Shown here piece by piece: positions 35,312 through 44,397 of a stretch of DNA of 64,000 nucleotides (positions are counted from its first letter, which is position 1; each line of letters starts with the position of its first letter). This stretch comes from Psychrobacter sp. MF31. Lineage in GTDB: Bacteria > Pseudomonadota > Gammaproteobacteria > Pseudomonadales > Moraxellaceae. The notes under the pieces were generated by a model. That model had not been told where the DNA came from. It saw nothing but the letters and a program-made list of their open reading frames with translations, and did not search any database. The stretch covers positions 62,001 through 126,000 of the forward strand of contig NZ_JABBDX010000003.1 of assembly GCF_012847335.1 (NCBI RefSeq), given 5' to 3'. Position numbers and translations under genes: made by a program.

Positions 35312-35878
35312 TTAGATTTTACCAACCAAATCAAGGCTTGGTTTTAATGTGGCTTGACCTTGTTCCCAAGCTGCTGGGCAAACTTCGCCGTCGTTTTCAC
35401 GAACGTACTGAGCGGCTTTTACTTTGCGAACCATGTCTTTTGCGCTGCGACCGATGCCTAAGTCATGGATTTCAGCAACTTTGATCAGACCGTCTGGATC
35501 GACTAAGAACGTACCACGAAGGGCAGCGTTGTCTTCTTCGATCATGATGTTAAAGCCGCGAGTGATTTTACCTGTGCCATCGCCAAGCATTGGGTATTGA
35601 ACTTTGCCAATCGCTTCTGATGAGTCGTGCCAAGCTTTGTGAACAAAATGGGTGTCTGTTGATACGGCGTAAACTTCAACGCCAAGACCTTTAAGCTCTT
35701 CGTAATGGTTTGCCATGTCTTCAAGTTCAGTTGGGCAAACGAAGGTAAAGTCATGTGGGTAGAACATAAAGATCGCCCAGTTGCCTTTCACGTCGTCAGA
35801 AGTGATGGTTTTGAACTCACCGTTGACATAAGCTTGGGTTGAAAATTCTGGGATTTCTTGGTTGATAATAGCTGCCAT
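35312..35878 (-). CDS. ahpC: Alkyl hydroperoxide reductase subunit C (peroxiredoxin)
   Basis: A typical 2-Cys peroxiredoxin that reduces organic and hydrogen peroxides, re-reduced by AhpF. The peroxidatic Cys lies in FTFVCPTELEDMA and the resolving Cys in GEVCPAAWEQG near the C-terminus. The family start is MAAIINQEIPEF, so ATG 35878 (188 aa) behind AAAGGAGCCGTTC is used. An open frame reaches 35941 but encodes no family sequence. It is divergent from oxyR, with 248 bases between starts, the classic place for an OxyR-controlled promoter. Confidence 0.97.
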   Translation of the reverse strand: MAAIINQEIPEFSTQAYVNGEFKTITSDDVKGNWAIFMFYPHDFTFVCPTELEDMANHYEELKGLGVEVYAVSTDTHFVHKAWHDSSEAIGKVQYPMLGDGTGKITRGFNIMIEEDNAALRGTFLVDPDGLIKVAEIHDLGIGRSAKDMVRKVKAAQYVRENDGEVCPAAWEQGQATLKPSLDLVGKI

Positions 35879-36126
35879 GAACGGCTCCTTTATTGTTGGT
35901 TGATGAGTTACCTTTAAAATTTTTAAGCGCTTAACCATCATCTAAATATTAACAATTATTTAAATATCAACAATCATTTAAATCATCATGAGCGCTTGCG
36001 GTACTTGATTTACTATACGCGATTTTCACGGTTTATCTAGTTAAAAGTTTTTATTCTGATGTTTTGTTTTATTAAACTTGTTAAACTAAACTTTCAGATT
36101 TCTAAAATGACTAGTATGAGGCGATT

Positions 36127-37041
36127 ATGATTACGTTACGCCAGCTTGAGTTTGCGTTAGCGGTGGCAAAGCATCGACATTTTAAGCGCGCCGCTGAAGA
36201 GTGCAATATCTCACAATCCGCGCTAAGCCTTGGGATTGCCGAGCTTGAAAAGCAGTTAGATACGCAGATTTTTGAGCGCAATAATAAGCAAGTGCTAATT
36301 ACGCCGATTGGTCAGGAGATTTTGACGCGGGCGCAGCGGGTATTTTCTGAAATTAATGACTTGACCACGCGAGCGCAAAGCCACCAAACGCCGCTTGCCT
36401 ACCCGATGACGGTAGGAATTATCCCAACGATTGCGCCTTATTTGTTACCTAAAGTCTTGCCAGCGCTCAAAGCTCAATTTCCCAATTTTCGAATGACCAT
36501 CATCGAGCAACAAACCGAGCGCTTGCTTGAGCAGGTTCGCTACGGTCATATTGATACCGCCATTATCGCGCTGCCTTACGCGGTTGACGGGCTTCACAGC
36601 TTTGAATTTTGGTCGGAAGATTTTTTTGCGGTGTTTGCTAAAGACGATGAACACGCCAAGCTTGACACCATTGATGCTGATGCGTTGGCGGCGGCAAATT
36701 TGATGCTGCTTGGCGAGGGTCATTGTTTAACTGACCAAACCTTATCCGTTTGTCATTTTGACCGCGAGCAGATGAAATCAAGCTTTTCTGAAGCCAGCCT
36801 TAACACGCTCATTCAAATGGCACTTGCTGATATGGGAACGACGTTGGTACCAAAAATGGCGCTTGATCAGTTAAAGTTGCAAAATCAAAACGCGGTTGCT
36901 GTTCCGCTGACGGAACAAGGACCACACCGGCGAATTGCGTTTGTTACTCGCCTTAACTATGCTCGCGTTGATGATGTTAATTTATTAGGAAAAGTATTTT
37001 CTGAAGCGCTATTAGCCGATGAAAATAACGCAGAATCATAA
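36127..37041 (+). CDS. oxyR: Hydrogen-peroxide sensor OxyR
   Basis: A LysR-type regulator of 304 residues that activates peroxide-defence genes when oxidised. The N-terminal winged helix-turn-helix (TLRQLEFALAVAKHRHFKRAAEECNISQSALSLGIAELE) is followed by the regulatory domain. The redox pair is Cys200 and Cys209 (EGHCLTDQTLSVCHF), matching E. coli Cys199/Cys208. The start ATG 36127 follows GAGGCGATT. It is divergent from ahpC, probably its target. ahpF lies ~3 kb away on the same strand as ahpC. Confidence 0.95.
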   Translation: MITLRQLEFALAVAKHRHFKRAAEECNISQSALSLGIAELEKQLDTQIFERNNKQVLITPIGQEILTRAQRVFSEINDLTTRAQSHQTPLAYPMTVGIIPTIAPYLLPKVLPALKAQFPNFRMTIIEQQTERLLEQVRYGHIDTAIIALPYAVDGLHSFEFWSEDFFAVFAKDDEHAKLDTIDADALAAANLMLLGEGHCLTDQTLSVCHFDREQMKSSFSEASLNTLIQMALADMGTTLVPKMALDQLKLQNQNAVAVPLTEQGPHRRIAFVTRLNYARVDDVNLLGKVFSEALLADENNAES

Positions 37042-37056
37042 TTAAGCTTTCATATT

Positions 37057-37710
37057 TTAAACGCTTTTTCCGGCAAGTAAGTCATGCCAGTGCTGATAAT
37101 CAGGCATGGCAGTAGCGACCGCTTGCCAAAAATCACGGCTGTGATTGGGGTGAATTAAGTGACAAAGCTCATGAACGAGAACGTATTCGGTACATTCGAT
37201 GGGGTATGCGGGCAGATACGTTGACAGCCAAATCCGCCGCGCCCTTGTATTACAGCTGCCCCAGCGCGTTGTCATGGTTTTAAAGCGAACTTCACTGGCA
37301 ACTGCGGTTTTTGGTTGCCATTTTGCCAGTAGATTTGGAACGATAGCACTTAATTCATCACGGTAAAACTCGGTGATGGCGCGACCGTTTGTATCGATAA
37401 GTTGCGGCTTACCCCAAAGTAACACTTTATTTTCGGCATTTTCATCATCAACATTGGGTAAAAACGCCGTTTTTTGCGCGGTTTGTTTTAGCAATTGCTC
37501 ATGCTGACCGATCGCCCAATTCAGGCGTTTGGTCAGCATTGCTAATAAATAGTCGTCAGCAATGCCTTTGGGATACGTCACAAAAAGCGCATTGGGCTTT
37601 AAGCGAAAGTTGATATTTTTAACTTTTTTTGGCGATATATTGAGCGTAATTCCGTTAGCTGCAAGCTCATTATAAACTGCTTCTAGGCTTAAGCTCTTTT
37701 TTGCCGTCAT
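37057..37710 (-). CDS. YgjP-like / WLM zincin metallopeptidase
   Basis: The 217-residue protein has the DUF45/YgjP core with its zinc motif HELCH in YVLVHELCHLIHPNHSRDFW, where the second HxxxD-like segment completes the site. It also contains TRWGSCNTRARRIWLS, conserved in the group. Function is unproven; a zinc peptidase is likely. Its ATG overlaps the DUF1513 stop codon by 4 bases, so it is translationally coupled and belongs to the iron-linked cluster transcript. Confidence 0.9.
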   Translation of the reverse strand: MTAKKSLSLEAVYNELAANGITLNISPKKVKNINFRLKPNALFVTYPKGIADDYLLAMLTKRLNWAIGQHEQLLKQTAQKTAFLPNVDDENAENKVLLWGKPQLIDTNGRAITEFYRDELSAIVPNLLAKWQPKTAVASEVRFKTMTTRWGSCNTRARRIWLSTYLPAYPIECTEYVLVHELCHLIHPNHSRDFWQAVATAMPDYQHWHDLLAGKSV

Positions 37711-39047
37711 GACAATTCTTGCAAATGATTGTCAAAGGACATTCGCTGACTTTGATGATCAGCGCTTACTGATTGCCGCGATTTATCTACGCCAATTGTT
37801 GTAAGCAATCCTTGACCGTCACTAACGATAAAATTAGCGCTATCATTGATAAAAGTTGCCGCTCCTGCACAATCCGGTAGCGAAATGCTCTCAATCAGCT
37901 TTTTTGATGTTAAATCAAAAACGGCTGCCACGCCGCCAATGGGTGAGGTCACGCACAACAAATTGTTTTGGCTGTCCACAGCAACGCTGGCAATATAGTG
38001 ATGAAACATATGCCAATTGTCATTGGGCATGGTAAGCGGCAAAAGCGTGTCATCACCAAACTTATGGGTTAATACCAGCGGCAAGTTTAAATGCTTTTCG
38101 CCTTGAAACTGAACGCCAATCATCACTGTGCCATCCTCATGAATGTCCAAATGACGGATGCTCATTTGGTTATGCTGCGGGGTGATTTGCGCAAGTAGTT
38201 TGCCAGTTTGACAGTCAAGGTAAGTTAGCGCCGGCTGCATGGTATCAAGGTTCAGCTCCTCGCGTGACGCTTGCTCAGTTTTGATGCCGCCATTGGCAAT
38301 GATAAGCATGTCACCTTTTGGGTGCATGATCAGCTCATGAGGTCCAATGCCGTGAGCGTCAATTTCACCAGTTTTTTGGTAGCCATTTTGCGCGTCATAA
38401 CTGCCAATTTTACCGGTTAAATTGACCGTATCATTTTCGCTGACATAAAGCGTTTGACCATCAAGACTAAAGCAAGCATGACCGTAAAAATGGCGGTTGC
38501 TAGCGGCTTTAATGCTATGCAACACCTGACCTGAGGCGCTATCCAATACCCAAAAGCACGCGCTTGGTCGGCGACCCATGACCACGACATGGCGCTTGGC
38601 GGCATCGTCTTGATTTGGCGTGGGCTTAGGTTGAACAACGATATCGTGAACGCGCTCAGGCATAGTAGTTTGCCAAACCAATTGCCGCTCAGCATCTATC
38701 CCGACGACACCAAAATCTTGAGCGTCGTTGTCGTCAAGCATGACCGATTTTGGCATGGCAGCCACACCGCTGACCCAAGCGATGGGGCGCGGTAGCCACG
38801 TCGTGATATGATCGTCATTGATTTTATTTGACGCGATAGCTTGCTTTGCCGGATTTTTTGCAAAAGTCGCTTTCGATTTAGCCGCAAAACTTAGCGCCCC
38901 AAACGCGCCAGACACGTAGTCGCTGATTTTGGCATTCGGATTTGAGCGCTTTCGGTAATAATGATGCGCGCCAACCAAGCCTGTCGTTCCTGACAAGCTA
39001 AGCCATGTTAGATTCAGCAGCTCACGAGCAAAGGATTTTTTCATCAT
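37707..39047 (-). CDS. DUF1513 beta-propeller protein
   Basis: A 446-residue protein of the DUF1513 family, whose members have a seven-bladed propeller and lie next to imelysin genes. The N-terminus (SFARELLNLTWLSLSGTTGLVG) resembles an export signal but lacks a twin-arginine motif. Repeated blades carry patterns such as GHACFSLDGQTLYVSEND, IGPHELIMHPKGDMLIIANGGIKT and HLDIHEDGTVMIGVQF. It starts in the stop codon of the second imelysin and overlaps YgjP by 4 bases. Its precise role in the pathway is unknown. Confidence 0.88.
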   Translation of the reverse strand: MMKKSFARELLNLTWLSLSGTTGLVGAHHYYRKRSNPNAKISDYVSGAFGALSFAAKSKATFAKNPAKQAIASNKINDDHITTWLPRPIAWVSGVAAMPKSVMLDDNDAQDFGVVGIDAERQLVWQTTMPERVHDIVVQPKPTPNQDDAAKRHVVVMGRRPSACFWVLDSASGQVLHSIKAASNRHFYGHACFSLDGQTLYVSENDTVNLTGKIGSYDAQNGYQKTGEIDAHGIGPHELIMHPKGDMLIIANGGIKTEQASREELNLDTMQPALTYLDCQTGKLLAQITPQHNQMSIRHLDIHEDGTVMIGVQFQGEKHLNLPLVLTHKFGDDTLLPLTMPNDNWHMFHHYIASVAVDSQNNLLCVTSPIGGVAAVFDLTSKKLIESISLPDCAGAATFINDSANFIVSDGQGLLTTIGVDKSRQSVSADHQSQRMSFDNHLQELS

Positions 39048-40192
39048 CAGTCGCCATCGGTGCTGTTAAAGCCCACGCGAACGCCAAGCGTTGGCATCAA
39101 TTCACGCTTGATGACGCGGGTGATCGTGGTCAAGTCCTCAAGCAGTTTTTGCTGATTGGCTTTGTCCGCTGTGCCCATATCTTCAGGCAATTGCGCAAGC
39201 AAGGTTGTGGTATCGGCAAGGGCGGTCGATAGCTTATTGCCTACCTCACTTTCGCCCTTGGTGCCAAGCATAGCGGTAAATACGGGGTCGGTCAGCACTT
39301 GATTAAGGACTGCCAATTTGGCGCTGACAATCTCGCGGCTTTGCTTCGCCGTTGCTGCCGGAAGGTGACCTTTGGCTTTACCAGAAAGTCCAAGTGGCTG
39401 CTCAATGGCGCTTGATTTCATTGTTTCTATCATTGCCAATAGCGAGTTAAACCATTTGTTCAGCCCTTGATTGTTATCGACGTTATCTATGGCAAGCAAG
39501 GTGGTTTTGTTTTCTTGCCAATTTTTCTCGATTGCCGTTAGGCGCTGATTTAACGCCGAGCTTGCGCTCATCACGTAAGCACACTCGCCTGAATCCAAGC
39601 GGTCATTGGCAAATAACGCTTCTTCAAGCCCTGGAACGCCTTGAACCACGGCGCTTTCATCCGCAAGCTGCTCAGGGGTTAAGTTCGGATTGGCGCGGAT
39701 TAAGTCCGCCACACCTTGATGAACCAAGCCGCGCTCATCAGGATAGTAGTTGATGTATAAATTGCTCATGCTTTTGGTGGCAGGACCAAAATTGATCATT
39801 TCAGCTGCTGACCACGACTTTGCAAGCTCAAGCCAAGCGGCGCGCAGCTCATCAAGCTTGTCGCCGGTGACCGGAGCGCTGCCACAATGCGATTTTGCCA
39901 AGTCATGAAGCCGCAAGCTTTGCTCGGCGCTTTTGGCGTAAGCTGGGATGACAATATCGTCTGCCACATGCGTCAGATACGTTTTTTTGGTGTCCGCGCT
40001 AAGCTCAACTGGCGTAATTTTAACGGCTTCTGTATCAGTAGTGGCGGTGGCTTTTTGAGTTTCAGCTTTGTTGTCACTGACTTTTTGCTGCTTGCTATCC
40101 GCCGCTTGATTGTCATTAGGTTTAACACAGCTGACCAAAAGTCCGGCGCTCAGCGCAGAGATTGCCATGGCTAGGGCATGAGTTTTTTTCAT
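39047..40192 (-). CDS. Imelysin-family lipoprotein (second copy)
   Basis: A 381-residue imelysin (M75/IrpA-like) lipoprotein with lipobox VSC (signal ends near GLLVSC) and a Gln/Lys-rich linker. The body is the imelysin helical bundle (LRAAWLELAKSWSAAEMINFGP, YPDERGLVH, RVIKRELMPTLGVRVGFNSTDGD). Where other imelysins have GxHxxE it has GVPGLEEALF, so the metal ligand His is missing and only the Glu remains. That is typical of the partner imelysin in these clusters. It follows the DUF1111 gene and is tightly coupled with DUF1513. Confidence 0.87.
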   Translation of the reverse strand: MKKTHALAMAISALSAGLLVSCVKPNDNQAADSKQQKVSDNKAETQKATATTDTEAVKITPVELSADTKKTYLTHVADDIVIPAYAKSAEQSLRLHDLAKSHCGSAPVTGDKLDELRAAWLELAKSWSAAEMINFGPATKSMSNLYINYYPDERGLVHQGVADLIRANPNLTPEQLADESAVVQGVPGLEEALFANDRLDSGECAYVMSASSALNQRLTAIEKNWQENKTTLLAIDNVDNNQGLNKWFNSLLAMIETMKSSAIEQPLGLSGKAKGHLPAATAKQSREIVSAKLAVLNQVLTDPVFTAMLGTKGESEVGNKLSTALADTTTLLAQLPEDMGTADKANQQKLLEDLTTITRVIKRELMPTLGVRVGFNSTDGD

Positions 40193-40226
40193 AAGTTACT
40201 CGGTGGTTGGGTGAACTTGCAAAACG

Positions 40227-41807
40227 TTATAACGATTTTAAAAAGGCGAGAAGCTCCTCGCGACCTTGTTGGTCAAGCTTTAAAACTTGCTGCTGCTGAG
40301 CTTTTGCCTCGCCGCCATGCCAAAGTACCGCCTCCATGAGCGTTCGGGCGCGACCATCATGCAAAAAAGTCGCTTGCGGATCGACCGTTTGCGCAAGACC
40401 CACGCCCCAAAGCGGCGGGGTTCGCCACTGATACGAGGTCGCTAAAAACTCCACCTGAGCGTCTTTTGGCGGCAGTTTTCCGGCGATGGTGCGATCTGCC
40501 AAATCATCGCCCATGTCATGAAGCAGCATGTCGGTGTATGGATAAATGATTTGACCATGCTGCTCAAGGTGGTCGTCATTCGTTTTTGGCAACTGATAGC
40601 GCGGTGTGTGGCAGCTTTGGCAGCCCATATTATAAAAGCGTTTTTTACCGGTAAGCACTTGTACGTTATCTGCTTGACGGCGATGGGGAACGGCTAAATT
40701 TCGGGTATAAAATTCAACAAACTTGGTCACTTCATCGCTGACTTCAACGTCAGGTTTGCCGTCACCTTGATAGTCAGCGCCAGTGGCGGCTTTTAAGCAA
40801 GCCGTTTGCGACGGCGTACACGACTCCTTTGGGCGGATGCTTGAGGTCAGCCCCATATCTTCGTTAAAAGCAGTTTGGTTTTGGGTGAGCAATTTGGCTT
40901 GACCAGCTTTCCAGCCAAAGCGCCCAAGCATGAGTTTTCCCGTTTCGGCATCGGTCACCCAATTGTAAACGCCGCGAATGCCATCGCCGTTGCTGTCTTT
41001 GGGGTCGGCTTGTTTTTTGATGGCATCAACTGGGATTTGCTCTAAAAGCCCTAAACCAATCATCGGTAGCGCAATCCTTGGCGATACCATCAAGTCGTCA
41101 TCAAACGCGCCGTAACCGGCGTTGGTTAAATGAAAGGTTGGCTTTCGCAAGGTTTCGACATGACCGTCAGCAAAGGTGACTTTTTTATCTTGCCAATCCA
41201 CTTGAATCCGCGCTTCTGCCGGAACGCCTTGAATACCGCGATCTTGAAGCTGACCGCCATAAACCGGATGGGCGATTTTTTCGATCAGTGAATTTTGCAA
41301 TTGCTGCTTTTGCTCAGCCGTGGTGGCAGGCATTGCCAAACGAATCAGCAAACTGTCCGCATCATCCTCCGGATGGTTGGGCGCATGACCGCGACCATCT
41401 TTGATATGACAAGATTGACAGGCAGCCACATTAAACAACGCCCCTAACCCATCGCGGCTGTCGGTACTTGCAGGCGCCACGACCCAAGGCTGCTTAAAAA
41501 ACGCATTGCCAATAAAAAAGTTGCCTTTTCGTGAGGCAGGAATGTTGGAGGATGGCTTTGAGTAGCTCTCAGAACTGGTAATGCTAATTCCAGTATCGCC
41601 GCCTTGTTTGATCTCTTGCGGGTCAAATTCGATCAGCGTTGCCATCGGAACGCCCGCAATATTTTCAATGGCAGCAACGCGCTCTTTTGAGACTGACATC
41701 TTTGAGTCTGGATCATCTTTGTGGTTGTTTGTCGGCTGACAAGCGCTTAGTACCCCGATCGATAGTATTGCAAGGCTTTGGGCTACAATTTGTGCTCTTG
41801 TCGTCAT
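40227..41807 (-). CDS. Di-heme DUF1111 (thiol-oxidoreductase-like) lipoprotein
   Basis: A 526-residue exported di-heme protein of the DUF1111 family, annotated elsewhere as thiol oxidoreductase or peroxidase-like. The lipobox is LSAC at about residue 22. Two CxxCH heme sites are seen: VAACQSCHIKDGRGH near 130 and NMGCQSCHTPRYQ in the C-terminal half. The core also has PMIGLGLLEQIP, SNGDGIRG-like DSNGDGIRGVYN and RTPPLWGVG with FLHDGRARTLMEAVLWHGGEA. The start follows AGGTGATGCC. It lies between the two imelysins, the family's usual place. Confidence 0.93.
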   Translation of the reverse strand: MTTRAQIVAQSLAILSIGVLSACQPTNNHKDDPDSKMSVSKERVAAIENIAGVPMATLIEFDPQEIKQGGDTGISITSSESYSKPSSNIPASRKGNFFIGNAFFKQPWVVAPASTDSRDGLGALFNVAACQSCHIKDGRGHAPNHPEDDADSLLIRLAMPATTAEQKQQLQNSLIEKIAHPVYGGQLQDRGIQGVPAEARIQVDWQDKKVTFADGHVETLRKPTFHLTNAGYGAFDDDLMVSPRIALPMIGLGLLEQIPVDAIKKQADPKDSNGDGIRGVYNWVTDAETGKLMLGRFGWKAGQAKLLTQNQTAFNEDMGLTSSIRPKESCTPSQTACLKAATGADYQGDGKPDVEVSDEVTKFVEFYTRNLAVPHRRQADNVQVLTGKKRFYNMGCQSCHTPRYQLPKTNDDHLEQHGQIIYPYTDMLLHDMGDDLADRTIAGKLPPKDAQVEFLATSYQWRTPPLWGVGLAQTVDPQATFLHDGRARTLMEAVLWHGGEAKAQQQQVLKLDQQGREELLAFLKSL

Positions 41808-41884
41808 GGCATCACCTAAACGCTGATTTGACTTAAAACGTTCATTTAAAGCCGATTGTCTTAAACTTGCGGCTGTTAAACGGT

Positions 41885-41912
41885 CATGCCATCAACCTTG
41901 ATTGATGGCATG
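41885..41912. repeat. 11-bp perfect inverted repeat between imelysin and DUF1111 genes
   Basis: CATGCCATCAA and TTGATGGCATG pair around a 6-base loop. It has no T-run on the transcribed minus strand, so it may be a processing or mRNA-stability stem between co-transcribed genes rather than a terminator. Confidence 0.6.
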
Positions 41913-42019
41913 CTATTATACTAAAAAACATGGGATAAAAAAGAGAATCATTATTGATTTTATAACCAACACGACATCATTTTTATTTGACGATAGAACG
42001 CCTTTTAGTGACGCAACAG

Positions 42020-43459
42020 TTAAAATTGCGATCCAGCATCGGCATCAAGATTATCAATACCAACGGCGGCGGCGGCGTTTTCAATATCTGCCGTTAATGC
42101 TTGCAAGCTTGTAATTCCAGCCTCAATCCAGCCGCGGCGCTTATTTTGCTCTTCAGCGGAGATGCCATGTTTATTGGCTTGACCGACAGTTGCGATCATT
42201 TGATCCACTTTAATGCCTTCTTTTTCCGCTTTATCCACGATGATGTTAAAGGCGTCCTCAACCTTTTTAAAGTCAGCCGTTAATTTGTCGGCTTCATCTT
42301 TATGGTTGGTGTCGATCAAATACTGCTTTAAGCCATAACCGCCAACGGCTTTGCCATCGACCGTTTTATAGCTGCCGTTAAAGACGTTTTGGATGCCACG
42401 AGCATTATTGGCATAGCTTAAGTGCGTCAAGTCGCTAAAGCACTCATGCTCATCTTCAGTAGAGCCTGTAACAAACGCAACCTGCATACGCTCTGAAGCC
42501 AGCTCACCCAAGGCAAGGCTTCCCATTTGATACATAATTTGGCGAAGGGCGTTGCTGTCTTTTCGCGCCATGAAATCAGACCGCAAGGTATTGTCGCTTT
42601 CCGGCTGCCACTCAGCTTCCATATCGGTCAAATCATCTACCAATAATTGCGTTACCGCTTTTAGATACTGACCGCGGCGATCACAAATACGCGAATCTGC
42701 ATTTACCGTATCGCCACTGGTACACTGACCATCGGTAACATAATCGCTTACCGGACGATTTCCTGCGCCCTCACCTGTGCCATTGGTATCTTGACCCCAA
42801 AGTAAAAACTCAATCGCATGATAGCCTGTGGTCACGTTCGCCTCACTGCCGCCGATTTCATTCATTTCTGCCAAAAGCTCAGGAGTGATGGTTTTGGTGT
42901 CTTGCTTAAGGCTACCGACAGTTACGGTATCGCTATTAATGATGTTGTCTTTGCTGTTATATTCGCCTTCGTAATTGCTGCTAACGTAATCAATGAGCGC
43001 CTCATCAAGTGGCCACGCGTTAATTTGACCTTCCCAACCATCGATGCTGGCGATTTTACGAGTGTCATTTTTGGTCACAAAGCCTTCATCAAAACGAAAA
43101 ACTTCGGTTTGGGCGTAGGGCTGACGCGCCGCTTTATAGGCAGCTTTTGCGGCATCAAGATTGGCTTGGGTTGGGTCATCCACAAAAGTATTCACCGCCG
43201 TTTGCAGCTGTTTTGCCGTATCAAGCGAATCTTTAAATGCAGCGTGCGCCATGTCCGCATAGCTTAACAACAAACGATCCAAATTTGCCTGCTCAGCAGC
43301 AGAAGGTTTGGCGCTGGCATCTGAGCTTTGGGTGGTTGTTTCAGCTTGGGGGTCAGAATTGTTGGTTTTGCTGCAACCGGTCAACAGCAGCGCTGCCGCC
43401 ATCGCTGAAGCCAATCCAGTTTTGACTAGGCGACCTTTGGTCATGGCAGTAAGCGTCAT
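42020..43459 (-). CDS. Imelysin-family lipoprotein (IrpA-like, first copy)
   Basis: A 479-residue imelysin with signal peptide and lipobox LTGC. It has the M75 signature GxHxxE in TTGYHAIEFLLWGQD, plus FRFDEGFVTKNDTRKIASIDGWEGQINAWPLDE and a repeated second bundle (SYANNARGIQNVFNGSYKTV). These proteins are exported iron-regulated lipoproteins of uncertain peptidase activity. This is the first gene of a leftward cluster; a Fur-like sequence lies 113 bases upstream of its start. Confidence 0.93.
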   Translation of the reverse strand: MTLTAMTKGRLVKTGLASAMAAALLLTGCSKTNNSDPQAETTTQSSDASAKPSAAEQANLDRLLLSYADMAHAAFKDSLDTAKQLQTAVNTFVDDPTQANLDAAKAAYKAARQPYAQTEVFRFDEGFVTKNDTRKIASIDGWEGQINAWPLDEALIDYVSSNYEGEYNSKDNIINSDTVTVGSLKQDTKTITPELLAEMNEIGGSEANVTTGYHAIEFLLWGQDTNGTGEGAGNRPVSDYVTDGQCTSGDTVNADSRICDRRGQYLKAVTQLLVDDLTDMEAEWQPESDNTLRSDFMARKDSNALRQIMYQMGSLALGELASERMQVAFVTGSTEDEHECFSDLTHLSYANNARGIQNVFNGSYKTVDGKAVGGYGLKQYLIDTNHKDEADKLTADFKKVEDAFNIIVDKAEKEGIKVDQMIATVGQANKHGISAEEQNKRRGWIEAGITSLQALTADIENAAAAVGIDNLDADAGSQF

Positions 43460-43571
43460 ACATCCCTCATCAATGAAATAATTTAAATAATAGTTAAAAG
43501 TTTGGCAGGAAAAAGCTGAACCATCAGTGATAACTTCGCAATGGCATATCGGCTCAAATTATAGGAGTATT

Positions 43572-43590
43572 GAGAACGATTATCAAACTT
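43572..43590. promoter_or_regulatory. Fur-like site upstream of the imelysin cluster
   Basis: The 19-base sequence GAGAACGATTATCAAACTT matches 13 of 19 positions of the GATAATGATNATCATTATC consensus. It lies 113 bases upstream of the first imelysin start. Iron regulation is expected for such clusters; the match is moderate only. Confidence 0.4.
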
Positions 43591-43676
43591 AATTTGATCA
43601 TAATCGTGATTTTTATAGCGCTGATGATAACTTTGGCAATGTAACTATAAAAATATAACTCTAAAAATATAAACCA

Positions 43677-43708
43677 AAAAAAAGGTCAACATCACGCTGA
43701 CCTTTTTA
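43677..43708 (-). terminator. Terminator of the OmpA-family lipoprotein gene
   Basis: On the minus strand AAAAGGTCA...TGACCTTTT with an inner loop is followed by a T-run, about 40 bases past the stop codon at 43744. Confidence 0.7.
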
Positions 43709-43743
43709 TTTGATTTAACTTAACTTTTTATCACGCTTGCAAA

Positions 43744-44397
43744 TTAACGAACGCTTTGTGGGGCGTTAATGGTCAATTCAACACGGCGGTTTTGAGCGCG
43801 ACCACTTTCAGTGGCGTTGCTTGCGATAGGACGAGTTTTGCCATAAGCTTCAACACGGATACGGTTTGAAGCTACGCCGCGAGCGCTTAGGTAATTGGCA
43901 ACGGCATAAGCACGGTCACGAGATAGCTTCATGTTATAAGCATCTGTACCTTTGCTGTCAGTGTGACCAGCAATCGTTACGGTGTTTTGGTTGTACTCGC
44001 TTAAGGTTGCAGCAAGCTTGTTCAAAGTTGGGGTAAACGCTGAATTTAGGGTAGCATCATCAAAGGCAAAGGTGATATTGCCTGGCATGACCAGATCAAT
44101 GTTACCATTTTCGTTAGGTCGAACAGTAACGCCCGTTCCTGCCATTTGCTGCTCAAGCTGCTTGGCTTGACGCTCCATGTAGTAACCAACGCCTGCACCA
44201 AGTGCCGCGCCGATTGCGGCATCACGACCAGTTTTGTCACCACCTGTCGCTTTTGAAATTGCAGCGCCGCCTGCTGCCCCTGCTAAAGTGCCAATTGCTG
44301 TTTTATTTAAACGTTGTTGACCTGTGGCTGGGTCAGTGCTACAGCCTGCCAAAACCAATCCTGAAGCTAACGCGGCAACCATCAATGAATTTTTCAT
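43744..44397 (-). CDS. OmpA-family lipoprotein with glycine-zipper segment
   Basis: A 217-residue outer-membrane lipoprotein (lipobox LAGC). A Gly-zipper region (AIGTLAGAAGGAAISKATGGDKTGRDAAIGAALGAGVGYY) is followed by an OmpA-like peptidoglycan-binding domain (ITFAFDDATLNSAFTPTLNKLA, IAGHTDSKGTDAYNMKLSRDRAYAVANYL, NRRVEL). The layout matches YiaD-type proteins. ATG 44397 follows GAGGAAAAATTAT; the GTG at 44412 lies inside that ribosome-binding site and is not used. Confidence 0.92.
   Translation of the reverse strand: MKNSLMVAALASGLVLAGCSTDPATGQQRLNKTAIGTLAGAAGGAAISKATGGDKTGRDAAIGAALGAGVGYYMERQAKQLEQQMAGTGVTVRPNENGNIDLVMPGNITFAFDDATLNSAFTPTLNKLAATLSEYNQNTVTIAGHTDSKGTDAYNMKLSRDRAYAVANYLSARGVASNRIRVEAYGKTRPIASNATESGRAQNRRVELTINAPQSVR

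Noticed and set aside
41953-41971. Second Fur-like sequence before the DUF1111 gene
   Set aside because: Fewer than two thirds of the positions match and the surrounding sequence is plain AT-rich, so chance cannot be excluded.
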